From the NCBI GenBank assembly GCA_014534425.1, contig JACVRN010000048.1, positions 1 through 33,020 on the forward strand: 33,020 nt of DNA. The letters are read 5' to 3'. The notes beneath the pieces were generated by a model, which made no database searches, was not told the DNA's origin, and saw only the letters and a program-made list of their open reading frames with translations. Each line of letters opens with the position of its first letter. Positions within the stretch are counted from its first letter, which is position 1. The stretch is from Pyrinomonadaceae bacterium. Its GTDB lineage: Bacteria > Acidobacteriota > Blastocatellia > Pyrinomonadales > Pyrinomonadaceae. The position numbers and the translations under genes are program-made. Positions 23,827 through 30,528 of this stretch are shown piece after piece.

Positions 23827-25965
23827 TTACTTCTGCTTTTCCGTCTCGTCGTTGTACTGCTGGAGCTTGCGGTAGAGGGTCTTGCGACCGATGCCTAAAG
23901 AGCGTGCGGCCCGCGTTTTGTCGCCCGCCGTGTAATCGAGCGTGGCCTCTATGGCGCGACGTTCTATCTCGTCCATAGAAGACGGCACGTCGATTTCGAG
24001 CGTGATGGAGCGCCCTTCGTTGGCCGCGCGTGCGCGTTCGCCGCGCAGGCGCGAGCGCTCTTCAATGGGGCGACGGCTGATGGCTTCCGGCAAATCGTCC
24101 AACTCAATCTGACGACCCGACGCGATGATGACGGCGCGCTCTATAGCGTTCTCAAGCTCGCGCACGTTGCCGGGCCATTCGTAGCTCATCAGGGCCGCGA
24201 GCGCCTCCTTTGAAATGCCGGAGATGAAGCGGCCTGTCTTCTGCTTGTAGTGCTCAAGAAAATGTATGACGAGCGGGTGAATGTCTTCGGCGCGCTCGCG
24301 CAAAGCTGGCAATCGAATGGGAAAGACCGAGAGACGATAGAAGAGGTCACGGCGGAACGTGCCTTGCTCCACTGCGCGCTCAAGGTCAACGTTTGAAGCG
24401 GCTATGACGCGCACGTCAACCTTGATGACCTCGCTTCCTCCGACGCGTGTGAACTCTCCGTCCTGAAGCACGCGAAGCAGGCGCACCTGCGCGGAGAGGC
24501 TCATCTCGCCTATCTCATCCAAAAAGAGCGTGCCGCCGTCCGCCTCTTCAAAGCGTCCCTGCCGACGCGCGCGAGCATCCGTGAAAGCTCCTTTTTCATG
24601 ACCGAAGAGTTCCGACTCAAGAAGCGTTTCGGGAATCGCGCCGCAGTTGAGCTTGATATAAGGACGGTCTTCGCGCCCACTGTTGTAGTGAATCAGGTTA
24701 GCGAGAAGCTCTTTGCCAGTGCCCGATTCGCCCTGAATGAGAACGGAGGTTTGCGTGTCCGCCACGTTCAGGGCCAACTCTTTGGCGCGGCCTATGGCCG
24801 GAGTCTGACCTATGATGCGGTCTTCGGCGTGGCGCTCGTGAAGAGCGCTCTTCAAGCGCATCACTTCCGCCGAAAGCTGGTCGCGCTCAAGCGCAGTCCC
24901 TATCTGGTCGGCTATGCCTTCAACGAGCGCAACCTCGTGGTCGTCAAAGCTGGTGCGCTCTTGGCTCCAGACAAGACCGAGTAGGCCGAATATCTGTTCG
25001 CCTATTCGCACGGGAGCGACGAGCGCCGCGCGGCCTCCGAGTGTGGCGTTGAAGATGAGACGAAACGGAAGGGGAAGCTGCGAATCAAGAAGGCGCAGCG
25101 TCTTGCCTTGCGCCAGAAGCTCTATCATCGCCGGGAACTCCGTGATGTCCAGCGATTGGCCGTGAGCGTCTATGAGGCCGCGCACGGAATCCGTAGCGGC
25201 GTGAGGCGCGGCCTTGAAAGCCGCCAGGCTGATGCGCGACACCGCAGGGTCAAGCACTCCAAGAGCGCCGTAATCCGCATTCACCAATTCAAGCGCACGC
25301 TCCAAAACGAGCGAGGTAACTTCGTTAAAGTCCGAGCGCGCATTGATGGCGTTGGCGATTTCAAGCAGTGCGCGCGTACGCTCCGACTCGCGGTGCTGAT
25401 CCGTGTAGAGGCGCGTGTAGCGATAGCCCACGGCAATCTGCCGCGCGATTGATTGAAGAAAAGAGACCTCGTCGTCCAGCCACTTTCTAGGCGCGCGGGT
25501 CGTGTGCAGTCCAACAAGACCCAGCACGTCTCCTTCGAGCCGCACGGGCACAACCAGCAGAGAGCGCGTCCCCAGACTGGCAGCCAGGTAACGAACCTTC
25601 GGGTCGAGTCCGGGCGCGCCCGTGTCGTCAAGACGAACCGGCCTCGTCAAATCAATGTGCTCGGCCAGTTGCTTCAAGTCCATAGGGATTGTTGTTCCCA
25701 AACTTGAAGGCACATCGTCGGAAGCGCGCCACTCGTGGCTGATGCGAAGCTCGCTTTCAGATTTGAGTTGAATCACGTCGCAACGGTCGGCGTTCATCAT
25801 GCGCCCCAACTCTGTGACGACGGCGTGAAGAAATCTGTCCAGGTCAATCGTGGCGGGCAAGTCAAGGGCCAGGCGGTCAATGATGGCCTCGCGCGCCTCG
25901 TGCATCTTTATCTTGCGTTCGAGTGAGAGCGATTGCGCGGTGGTGAACATATCGAGCGACGACAT
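23827..25965 (-). CDS. Sigma-54-dependent transcriptional activator with two GAF sensor domains
   Basis: The 712-residue regulator has two N-terminal GAF domains (roughly 25-190 and 195-365), an AAA+ domain and a C-terminal Fis-type helix-turn-helix (about 675-708, [20 protein letters not shown]). The AAA+ core is complete: Walker A GESGTGKE with Lys418, the sigma-54-contacting GAFTDA loop at 459-464, and Walker [10 protein letters not shown]. It should open RNAP-sigma54 promoters in response to a small ligand or redox signal bound by the GAF domains, as in FhlA/NorR-like proteins. I found no -24/-12 promoter nearby, so its targets are unknown. The gene is monocistronic. Confidence 0.95.
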   Translation of the reverse strand: MSSLDMFTTAQSLSLERKIKMHEAREAIIDRLALDLPATIDLDRFLHAVVTELGRMMNADRCDVIQLKSESELRISHEWRASDDVPSSLGTTIPMDLKQLAEHIDLTRPVRLDDTGAPGLDPKVRYLAASLGTRSLLVVPVRLEGDVLGLVGLHTTRAPRKWLDDEVSFLQSIARQIAVGYRYTRLYTDQHRESERTRALLEIANAINARSDFNEVTSLVLERALELVNADYGALGVLDPAVSRISLAAFKAAPHAATDSVRGLIDAHGQSLDITEFPAMIELLAQGKTLRLLDSQLPLPFRLIFNATLGGRAALVAPVRIGEQIFGLLGLVWSQERTSFDDHEVALVEGIADQIGTALERDQLSAEVMRLKSALHERHAEDRIIGQTPAIGRAKELALNVADTQTSVLIQGESGTGKELLANLIHYNSGREDRPYIKLNCGAIPETLLESELFGHEKGAFTDARARRQGRFEEADGGTLFLDEIGEMSLSAQVRLLRVLQDGEFTRVGGSEVIKVDVRVIAASNVDLERAVEQGTFRRDLFYRLSVFPIRLPALRERAEDIHPLVIHFLEHYKQKTGRFISGISKEALAALMSYEWPGNVRELENAIERAVIIASGRQIELDDLPEAISRRPIEERSRLRGERARAANEGRSITLEIDVPSSMDEIERRAIEATLDYTAGDKTRAARSLGIGRKTLYRKLQQYNDETEKQK

Positions 25966-26105
25966 TTCAGGAGTGGGAGAGCTTTCTTTTTAAGATACGC
26001 GCTTTTCGGCAGGAAGGCTTTGTCTAGTGTCGAGGGACGTGCGAGCCTCACGAGCCTTGAGATGCGCTTTATACGGCCTTAGACGCGAGGCGAAATAATA
26101 ACGAA

Positions 26106-26145
26106 CCGCGCGCCAAGTTGCAAAGCGAACTTCGCAGGCGCGCGG
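26106..26145 (-). terminator. GC-rich nested hairpin downstream of the transglycosylase gene
   Basis: CCGCGCGCC (26106-26114) pairs with GGCGCGCGG (26137-26145), and inside the loop AAGTT pairs with AACTT. It follows the stop of the transglycosylase gene by about 40 nt on the minus strand and precedes the sigma-54 activator. There is no good T-run, so it may be only a pause or stability element. The rest of the 221-nt gap shows nothing else. Confidence 0.35.
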
Positions 26146-26186
26146 CTCAAACGGTTGGAGAATTGATTCTGAGAAGCTTCGGGAAC

Positions 26187-26846
26187 CTACTGGGCCGTCT
26201 CTACCTGTGCTACTTCAGGCAGGAGGCGAAACTCTATGCGCGCCTGCTCGGGCGAGAGAAGCGGGTGCGTCAGCTTCCCGTAACGGCCAGTGATGATACG
26301 CACGTAATTCTGCGTCTCGTTGTAAGGCGGAATGCCCTTGTACTTGTCAACGGAGCCTTCGCCTGCGTTGTAGCCCGCGAGAGCCAGCGAGACGTTGCCG
26401 TCGAAGCGCTGAAGCAGAAAGCGCAGATACTTTGTTCCGGCGTCTATGTTGGAAGCCGTATCGTAAGGATTGGTGCAGCCGAAGCGGCGAGCCGTCGCGG
26501 GCATCAGTTGCATCAGCCCCTGCGCGCCAGCGCCTGAGCGAGCCTGAACCTTATACTTTGATTCCTGCCAGATGACGGCGTGAATGAACCTGGGGTCAAC
26601 GCCGTACTTCTCGCCCGCGCGTAAAATAATGAGGTCAAGATTGCGGTCGCCGGATGAAGGAATGTCTGAAGGAATGTAGTCTTCGGCTGCGACTGTCCTG
26701 GCAGCAACGGGGAGCGCCTGCACGGAAGGAGCAAGCGCGGGGCTATAAAAGAATCCGGTAGCGTTGGTAAATAAGAAGAGTGAAAAGAGCGCGACGGGGG
26801 CGAACTTTACAGACCAGAAGTGTAGCGTGAATCGGGTCAGACTCAT
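26187..26846 (-). CDS. Soluble lytic murein transglycosylase-like protein (SLT domain)
   Basis: The 219-residue protein has an N-terminal hydrophobic signal (VKFAPVALFSLFLFTNATGF) and an SLT goose-lysozyme-like domain from about 70. That domain has AVIWQESKY with catalytic Glu95, then GAQGLMQLMPATARRFG, NIDAGTKYLRFLL, and LALAGYNAGEGSVDKY. It cleaves peptidoglycan glycan strands to 1,6-anhydromuramyl products in the periplasm. It has no LysM or other wall-binding domain. It is divergently arranged from a hairpin-rich plus-strand leader at 26872. Confidence 0.93.
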   Translation of the reverse strand: MSLTRFTLHFWSVKFAPVALFSLFLFTNATGFFYSPALAPSVQALPVAARTVAAEDYIPSDIPSSGDRNLDLIILRAGEKYGVDPRFIHAVIWQESKYKVQARSGAGAQGLMQLMPATARRFGCTNPYDTASNIDAGTKYLRFLLQRFDGNVSLALAGYNAGEGSVDKYKGIPPYNETQNYVRIITGRYGKLTHPLLSPEQARIEFRLLPEVAQVETAQ

Positions 26847-26871
26847 CCAGTTTCATTCTCCATGTGAGCGA

Positions 26872-26922
26872 TAACCGCGAGGGCGGTTACCGGGGAACAA
26901 TTTTCGCTCGCGGGAGCGAAAA
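26872..26922. promoter_or_regulatory. Two consecutive tight hairpins in a divergent region (candidate structured RNA)
   Basis: TAACCGC-GAGG-GCGGTTA (26872-26889) and TTTTCGCTC-GCGG-GAGCGAAAA (26901-26922) are perfect 7- and 9-bp stems with four-base loops. They are joined by CCGGGGAACAA, and CTTCGGGGGC follows before an ATG at 26938. They would lie in the leader of the transglycosylase gene on the minus strand or of the small frame on the plus strand. They do not match a riboswitch class I can name. Confidence 0.45.
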
Positions 26923-26937
26923 CTTCGGGGGCTACGC

Positions 26938-27141
26938 ATGGCGAATGAACTTGCCAAAGAGCAGTTCATCAAAGCCAGGAATAAGATGGCCGAGAAGTAT
27001 TGTCGGTTGCTTGCAAAGCATGAAAATTATCCACTTAAGCCTTTATTTTGTATGTATTTAGTTCAAACACGCCTAAGCCTTCATATAGCAAGACTTCGAC
27101 CCTTATCATTCATCATGAAGGCACACTTTCAATTTATATAA
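26938..27141 (+). CDS. Possible small protein, unrecognised
   Basis: This 67-codon frame starts at an ATG with GGGGG about 7 nt upstream. The first half (NELAKEQFIKARNKMAEKY) is Lys/Glu-rich and helix-like. The second half is AT-rich and unlike a folded protein. It may be a real short protein, a truncated remnant or chance. From 27142 to 27258 the sequence is AT-rich and I see no gene in it. Confidence 0.22.
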   Translation: MANELAKEQFIKARNKMAEKYCRLLAKHENYPLKPLFCMYLVQTRLSLHIARLRPLSFIMKAHFQFI

Positions 27142-27258
27142 ATCGTTCGGCGTACTGATAGGCTACAAACTTTTTCGCAATCGAAATAAATTTTTCTTCG
27201 GGGCAACAGAAAATGGTTGATTGCATCCACCCTTTGCATCAAAGCTTTTCCGAAGCGG

Positions 27259-27287
27259 TTGCTAGCAAGCTGACTGATTCGTATAAT
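27259..27287 (+). promoter_or_regulatory. Promoter for the zinc-ribbon / VWFA pair
   Basis: TTGCTA (27259-27264) is followed by a 17-nt spacer and a perfect TATAAT (27282-27287). The predicted start near 27294 leaves a short leader of about 36 nt before the ATG at 27330, with GGGAGAGAG as ribosome site. Confidence 0.6.
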
Positions 27288-27329
27288 TTGATTACAGAAG
27301 AAGAATCGAGCGGGAGAGAGAAAAATAAG

Positions 27330-27659
27330 ATGCCTATTTACGAGTATCAATGCAGGAAATGCAACGCGCACACCGAGGTGATGCAGAAGTTTTCGGATAA
27401 GCCTTTGACGAAATGCAGGAAGTGCGGCGGGCGTTTGGAAAAATTGTTGTCGGCACCGGCCATACAGTTCAAAGGCTCCGGCTGGTACGTCACGGACTAC
27501 GCCGGAAAGAAGTCGAGCGAGGAAAAGAAAAGCTCGGAGGAAAAGAAGAGCACGGAGTCTTCAACCACAGAGAAGAAATCTGCATCCAAGGAGACAAGCG
27601 CCAGTAAAAAGGAGGCCGCTCCGGCTAAGAAAAATTCAGCCAGCACCACTGGCGACTAA
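27330..27659 (+). CDS. FmdB-family zinc ribbon protein with a long Lys/Ser/Glu tail
   Basis: The 109-residue protein starts MPIYEYQCRKC, the hallmark of the FmdB/CxxC_CxxC_SSSS regulatory family. Zinc ligands are C8-x2-C11 and C29-x2-C32. The ribbon ends at about residue 50 (FKGSGWYVTDYA). A low-complexity tail of some 55 residues rich in Lys, Ser, Glu and Thr follows, with SSEEKK repeated. The family is linked to putative regulatory or nucleic-acid-binding roles, but function is not established. A longer form from 27213 lacks family similarity before MPIYEY. The VWFA gene starts 15 nt downstream. Confidence 0.9.
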   Translation: MPIYEYQCRKCNAHTEVMQKFSDKPLTKCRKCGGRLEKLLSAPAIQFKGSGWYVTDYAGKKSSEEKKSSEEKKSTESSTTEKKSASKETSASKKEAAPAKKNSASTTGD

Positions 27660-27674
27660 AGAAGCTTTAATATA

Positions 27675-28616
27675 ATGCCTGGACAGAAAGCCATCACTCA
27701 AAAGGGGAAGGGCGTAACGTACACGCGCCTCTCCTTAGCCCTTCTGCTTTTATTCGCCACCTTTCTGATTGTCGCGGGCCAGGCGGGCCGCCGCAATCGC
27801 CCCACGGGCGACAGCAGTTCGTCCATCAGTGTCTACGCCGTGCGCGAAGACAACGCCGAGGCTCCCGTCACTTCCAAACAGATTGCGCTCTACGACAACG
27901 GCGTGGAGCAGACCATCAAGAGCTTTTCACCAGACCCAAGCCCTGCGCGCATAGTGCTGCTGGTTGACAACTCTCTGACGATACGCGCGGACGTGGAGAA
28001 GTTGGAGCAGGCCGCGCGCGAATTCGCTTACGAGATTTACGAAGGCGACAAGTTGCTGATAGTGGGTTACGACGAGCAGGCGGAGATAGTGGCTGACTGG
28101 ACGGACGATGCCAAGAAGATAGAGGCTTCCCTCAAGAGCTTTCGCAAGAAGGGCACGCCGCATCTCTTCGACGCCTTGAAAGCAGTGCTGGAAGAGGCGC
28201 TCAAACCGCTTGTCGCTACCAACCAGAAGCGCGTTGTGGTCGTCATCAGCGACGGCGTTGACCGTGGCAGCAAGACCAAGTTCGATGAAATCCTGGGCGA
28301 TCTTCAATTACAGGACATAACCATCTATTCGGTGCAAGCGCCGGACAGGACTGGAGGAGCGCTCCGCCGCGACATGCCCAAGCCCAAAGAGGTCATACAC
28401 AAACTGGCAGAGGAAACTGGCGGGCGCGTCTTTCCCATCAGCAACCCGCAGGTAGCCGCCAAAGCCATCTGCGACGAACTACGTAAGAACCGCTACATAC
28501 TCTCATACTCTCCGACCAGCATCCCCTACGGAGAGAGCCGTCGGCTGCTTCTGGTCGCAGACACAGGCGTTCAGGTTCGAGCCAAAACCGCACAGCCGCC
28601 GACCATCAAACAGTAA
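27675..28616 (+). CDS. Secreted VWFA-related protein, copy 3 (divergent MIDAS)
   Basis: The 313-residue protein has a signal or anchor segment (LSLALLLLFATFLIVAGQAG), a short linker, the family beta segment (ALYDNGVEQTIKSFS) and a VWA domain. Its MIDAS reads D98-N-S100-L-T102 (DxSxT instead of the DxSxS of the other two copies), with VVVISDGVDRGS downstream. The Pro/Thr linker of the other copies is reduced. It follows the zinc-ribbon gene by 15 nt and probably shares its promoter. A hairpin that ends transcripts from the opposite strand abuts its stop codon. Confidence 0.88.
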   Translation: MPGQKAITQKGKGVTYTRLSLALLLLFATFLIVAGQAGRRNRPTGDSSSSISVYAVREDNAEAPVTSKQIALYDNGVEQTIKSFSPDPSPARIVLLVDNSLTIRADVEKLEQAAREFAYEIYEGDKLLIVGYDEQAEIVADWTDDAKKIEASLKSFRKKGTPHLFDALKAVLEEALKPLVATNQKRVVVVISDGVDRGSKTKFDEILGDLQLQDITIYSVQAPDRTGGALRRDMPKPKEVIHKLAEETGGRVFPISNPQVAAKAICDELRKNRYILSYSPTSIPYGESRRLLLVADTGVQVRAKTAQPPTIKQ

Positions 28617-28647
28617 AAAACCTTTATGCCGCACGGCATAAAGGTTT
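28615..28647 (-). terminator. Intrinsic terminator for the minus-strand unit
   Basis: AAACCTTTATGCC (28618-28630) pairs perfectly with GGCATAAAGGTTT (28635-28647) around GCAC. On the minus strand the 13-bp stem is followed by TTTTTT (A-run at 28615-28620), a textbook terminator for the aminotransferase/small membrane protein unit. It may also help end the plus-strand VWFA transcript. If so, the minus transcript carries a 3' untranslated region of about 280 nt containing the tandem array. Confidence 0.75.
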
Positions 28648-28660
28648 CAACTGCCCCTAA

Positions 28661-28896
28661 CAAATTCTGGCGGCCCTTCCTCAATCTTTGTGCCGCCCGC
28701 ACAAAGATTGAGGAAGACTGTTCAAATCTTGTTACGCCGCGAACAAATCTTGTAAGACCCGTACAAATCTTGAACTACTCTGAACAAAATATGAGCAACC
28801 CTGCACAAAGCTTGAACGCACCTACACAAAATTTGAACGCACCTGCACAAAGCTTGAGCAGACCTACTCAAGTTTTGAGACGCCCTTTCTAAATCT
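28661..28896. repeat. Tandem array of about eleven 20-21-nt imperfect repeats
   Basis: Units begin at 28661, 28682, 28702, 28723, 28744, 28764, 28785, 28806, 28827, 28848 and 28869; a worn twelfth begins at 28890. Nine are 21 nt and two are 20 nt. Each starts with a 9-nt core close to CAAATCTTG, CAAAGCTTG or CAAAATTTG (partly self-complementary). A variable 11-12 nt part, often containing ACCCT or ACCT and CA, follows. From 28764 the plus strand reads as open heptapeptides (QILNYSE, QNMSNPA, QSLNAPT, QNLNAPA, QSLSRPT, QVLRRPF) to a TAA. No credible start codon exists, so I do not call it a gene. Confidence 0.8.
28676..28716. repeat. 18-bp perfect hairpin inside the tandem array
   Basis: CTTCCTCAATCTTTGTGC (28676-28693) and GCACAAAGATTGAGGAAG (28699-28716) pair perfectly around a 5-nt loop CGCCC. 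The stem arises because the second unit of the array (CAATCTTTG) is the reverse complement of the third (CAAAGATTG). On either transcript it would be very stable. There is no T-run next to it. Confidence 0.8.
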
Positions 28897-29082
28897 TTAA
28901 GATTTCTGTCTGGAGTAGATGTAGAACATCAGGCAGATGATGGCTAGGAAGACTACTTCCAACTGTATGAAATAGCCTTTGTCGAAGTGGCCCGTTTCGT
29001 CGAAGGCTTCGCGGTAGACGACGAAGGTGGCGACGACTACGGCGGTCGCTAGCCAGATGGTCTGTCGTTTCCTGTCCCACAT
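28897..29082 (-). CDS. Small two-helix membrane protein
   Basis: The 61-residue protein has two predicted membrane helices, TIWLATAVVVATFVVYREAF and a second from about QLEVVFLAIICLMFYIYS, with an acidic/aromatic loop between. It starts with an ATG 11 nt after the aminotransferase stop on the same strand, so it is probably co-transcribed with it. I do not recognise a family. Its stop codon overlaps the worn last unit of the 21-nt array. Confidence 0.65.
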   Translation of the reverse strand: MWDRKRQTIWLATAVVVATFVVYREAFDETGHFDKGYFIQLEVVFLAIICLMFYIYSRQKS

Positions 29083-29093
29083 CTTTAGGCTTT

Positions 29094-30293
29094 TTAGATT
29101 CTGGATTGGAGTTTGGTCAATCTCTCGGCAGCTTCGTTCAGGGTCTCGTCCTTTTTACAGAAGCAGAAGCGCACCTGTTGCGCTCCCAATTCGGGGCGGC
29201 TGTAAAAGCTTGAGCCTGGAACACAGGCGACGCCTATTTCGCGTATCAGGTGATGCGTGAATTCTATGTCGGAAGAGAAGCCGAAGGGACGGATGTCCGT
29301 CATGATGTAATAAGCGCCGTCGGGCCGGAAGGTTTGAAAGCCCGCGCGCTCAAGCACGGGCAGCAGAAGGTCTCTGCGCGCAGTGTAATCCGCCTGCAGC
29401 TTTTCATAGTAGCTCGCGGGAAGCGAAAGAGCGTACGCGCCTGCGGCTTGAAGCGGTGCCGCCGCGCCCACGGTCAGAAAGTCGTGCACCTTTCGTATAG
29501 CGCCGGTGATTTCGGGCGGCGCAATGCAATAGCCCACGCGCCAGCCCGTGACCGAATAGGTCTTAGACATTGAATTGACTATCACGGTGCGCTCACGCAT
29601 GCCTGGAAGCTGCGCCATGGAAATGTGCTTTATCTCTGCGCCTTCGCGTGGATAAAGAATGTGCTCGTAGATTTCGTCCGTGAAGCAGAGCGCGTCGTGC
29701 TCTATGCAGAGCGCCGCGATGAACTCCATCTCTTCGCGCGTAAAAACCTTTCCCGTGGGATTGTTCGGATTGCAGATAATTATGGCTTTCGTCTTCTCGT
29801 TGAAAGCCGCGCTGAGTTCGTCGCGGTCGAAAGTCCAGTCGGGCGCGCGAAGCGGAATGTGGCGCGGCCTAGCGTCGGAGAGAATCGCATCCGGCGCGTA
29901 GTTCTCGTAAAAAGGCTCAAAGACTATGACCTCTTCGCCCGGGTCTACGGTCGCCATCATGGCCGCAATCATGCCTTCCGTGGAGCCGCAGGTGACTGTA
30001 ATCTCCGTCTCTGGATTTATCTCCAGCCCCAGATACCAGAGGGTTTTGCGCGCAATTGCCTCTCGGAAATCTTTTGCTCCCCAGGTAATCGCATACTGGT
30101 TTACGTCGTCTTCGATTGCCTGCATGGCTACGCGCTTGATTTCCTCTGGCGCTGCGAAGTCCGGGAACCCTTGGGAAAGATTAACGGCCCCGTATTTCAT
30201 GGCCTCGCGCGTCATCTCGCGTATGACGGATTCTGTGAAAAGGCCAGCCTTTTGCGAGATGTAGCGGTTATTCGCAGGTGCGTGCTTGGTCAT
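29094..30293 (-). CDS. Class I/II PLP-dependent aminotransferase
   Basis: From the ATG at 30293 this is 399 residues (a TTG at 30302 would add three). Fold-type I landmarks, numbered from the TTG, are NLSQGFPDF, the cofactor loop CGSTEGMIAA, NPNNPTG (178-184), FTDEIYEH with the pyridine-N Asp209, and NSMSKTYSVTGWRVGY with Schiff-base Lys247. The sequence resembles the kynurenine/methionine aminotransferase (YbdL-like) and DapC-like group that acts on aspartate, methionine or aromatic amino acids. The substrate cannot be fixed from sequence. It is followed by the small membrane protein. Confidence 0.93.
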   Translation of the reverse strand: MTKHAPANNRYISQKAGLFTESVIREMTREAMKYGAVNLSQGFPDFAAPEEIKRVAMQAIEDDVNQYAITWGAKDFREAIARKTLWYLGLEINPETEITVTCGSTEGMIAAMMATVDPGEEVIVFEPFYENYAPDAILSDARPRHIPLRAPDWTFDRDELSAAFNEKTKAIIICNPNNPTGKVFTREEMEFIAALCIEHDALCFTDEIYEHILYPREGAEIKHISMAQLPGMRERTVIVNSMSKTYSVTGWRVGYCIAPPEITGAIRKVHDFLTVGAAAPLQAAGAYALSLPASYYEKLQADYTARRDLLLPVLERAGFQTFRPDGAYYIMTDIRPFGFSSDIEFTHHLIREIGVACVPGSSFYSRPELGAQQVRFCFCKKDETLNEAAERLTKLQSRI

Positions 30294-30318
30294 TTTCTTC
30301 AATCTCTGGTGAACTCTA

Positions 30319-30347
30319 GTGAAAATTTGTCTGTAAAAGCTTATAAT
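30319..30347 (+). promoter_or_regulatory. Promoter candidate for the SGNH hydrolase gene
   Basis: A perfect TATAAT (30342-30347) has GTGAAA (4/6 to TTGACA) 17 nt upstream at 30319-30324. Transcription would start near 30354 and give a leader of about 175 nt, long enough for the structured element at 30359-30510. Confidence 0.5.
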
Positions 30348-30358
30348 GGCCGAAGGGC

Positions 30359-30510
30359 GATGCTCTCACAGAGCCGAGCTTTGTGGCAACCGCCGCGTCA
30401 GGTAGAGCATCTTTCAGGTGCGCCTTTAGGCTTTCTGTGAAGGGCGCGCCGGTTCCAGACTCCTCTTAACCCGTGTCACCCTCGCAAGGTGCTGCAAAGC
30501 ATAAGTTAAG
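30359..30510 (+). promoter_or_regulatory. Structured 5' leader of the SGNH gene (candidate cis-regulatory RNA)
   Basis: A perfect 8-bp closing helix, GATGCTCT (30359-30366) with AGAGCATC (30404-30411), encloses a hairpin CACAGAGC-CGA-GCTTTGTG (30367-30385, one wobble) and a GGCAACC junction (30385-30391). A second domain has CTTAAC (30465-30470) with GTTAAG (30505-30510) around CACC/GGTG, just before the ribosome site AGGGAAG. GGCAACC recalls the SAM-I riboswitch clan, but the other conserved elements are missing or misplaced. I leave the ligand open. Confidence 0.42.
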
Positions 30511-30528
30511 TTCATCAGGGAAGTGTAG

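Noticed and set aside
26872..26937. c-di-AMP (ydaO-type) riboswitch ahead of the transglycosylase gene
   Set aside because: The regulated gene type would fit, but I do not find the conserved ydaO core sequences on either strand.
28626..28892. An 88-codon frame over the tandem array as a protein gene
   Set aside because: Its ATG lies inside the terminator stem, there is no ribosome site, and the first third spans a perfect hairpin. The heptapeptide periodicity is reported as a finding instead.
28661..28896. The tandem array as a CRISPR array
   Set aside because: The repeat core is only 9 nt, the intervening parts are 11-12 nt and resemble each other, and no cas genes are present.
30359..30420. 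SAM-I riboswitch
   Set aside because: GGCAACC is present, but the upstream GGGA and AUGA elements and a correctly placed AGGTGCTAA segment are missing, and the controlled gene is not one of methionine metabolism.
29625..30440. A 271-codon plus-strand open frame
   Set aside because: It is antisense to the aminotransferase, whose catalytic motifs are complete.
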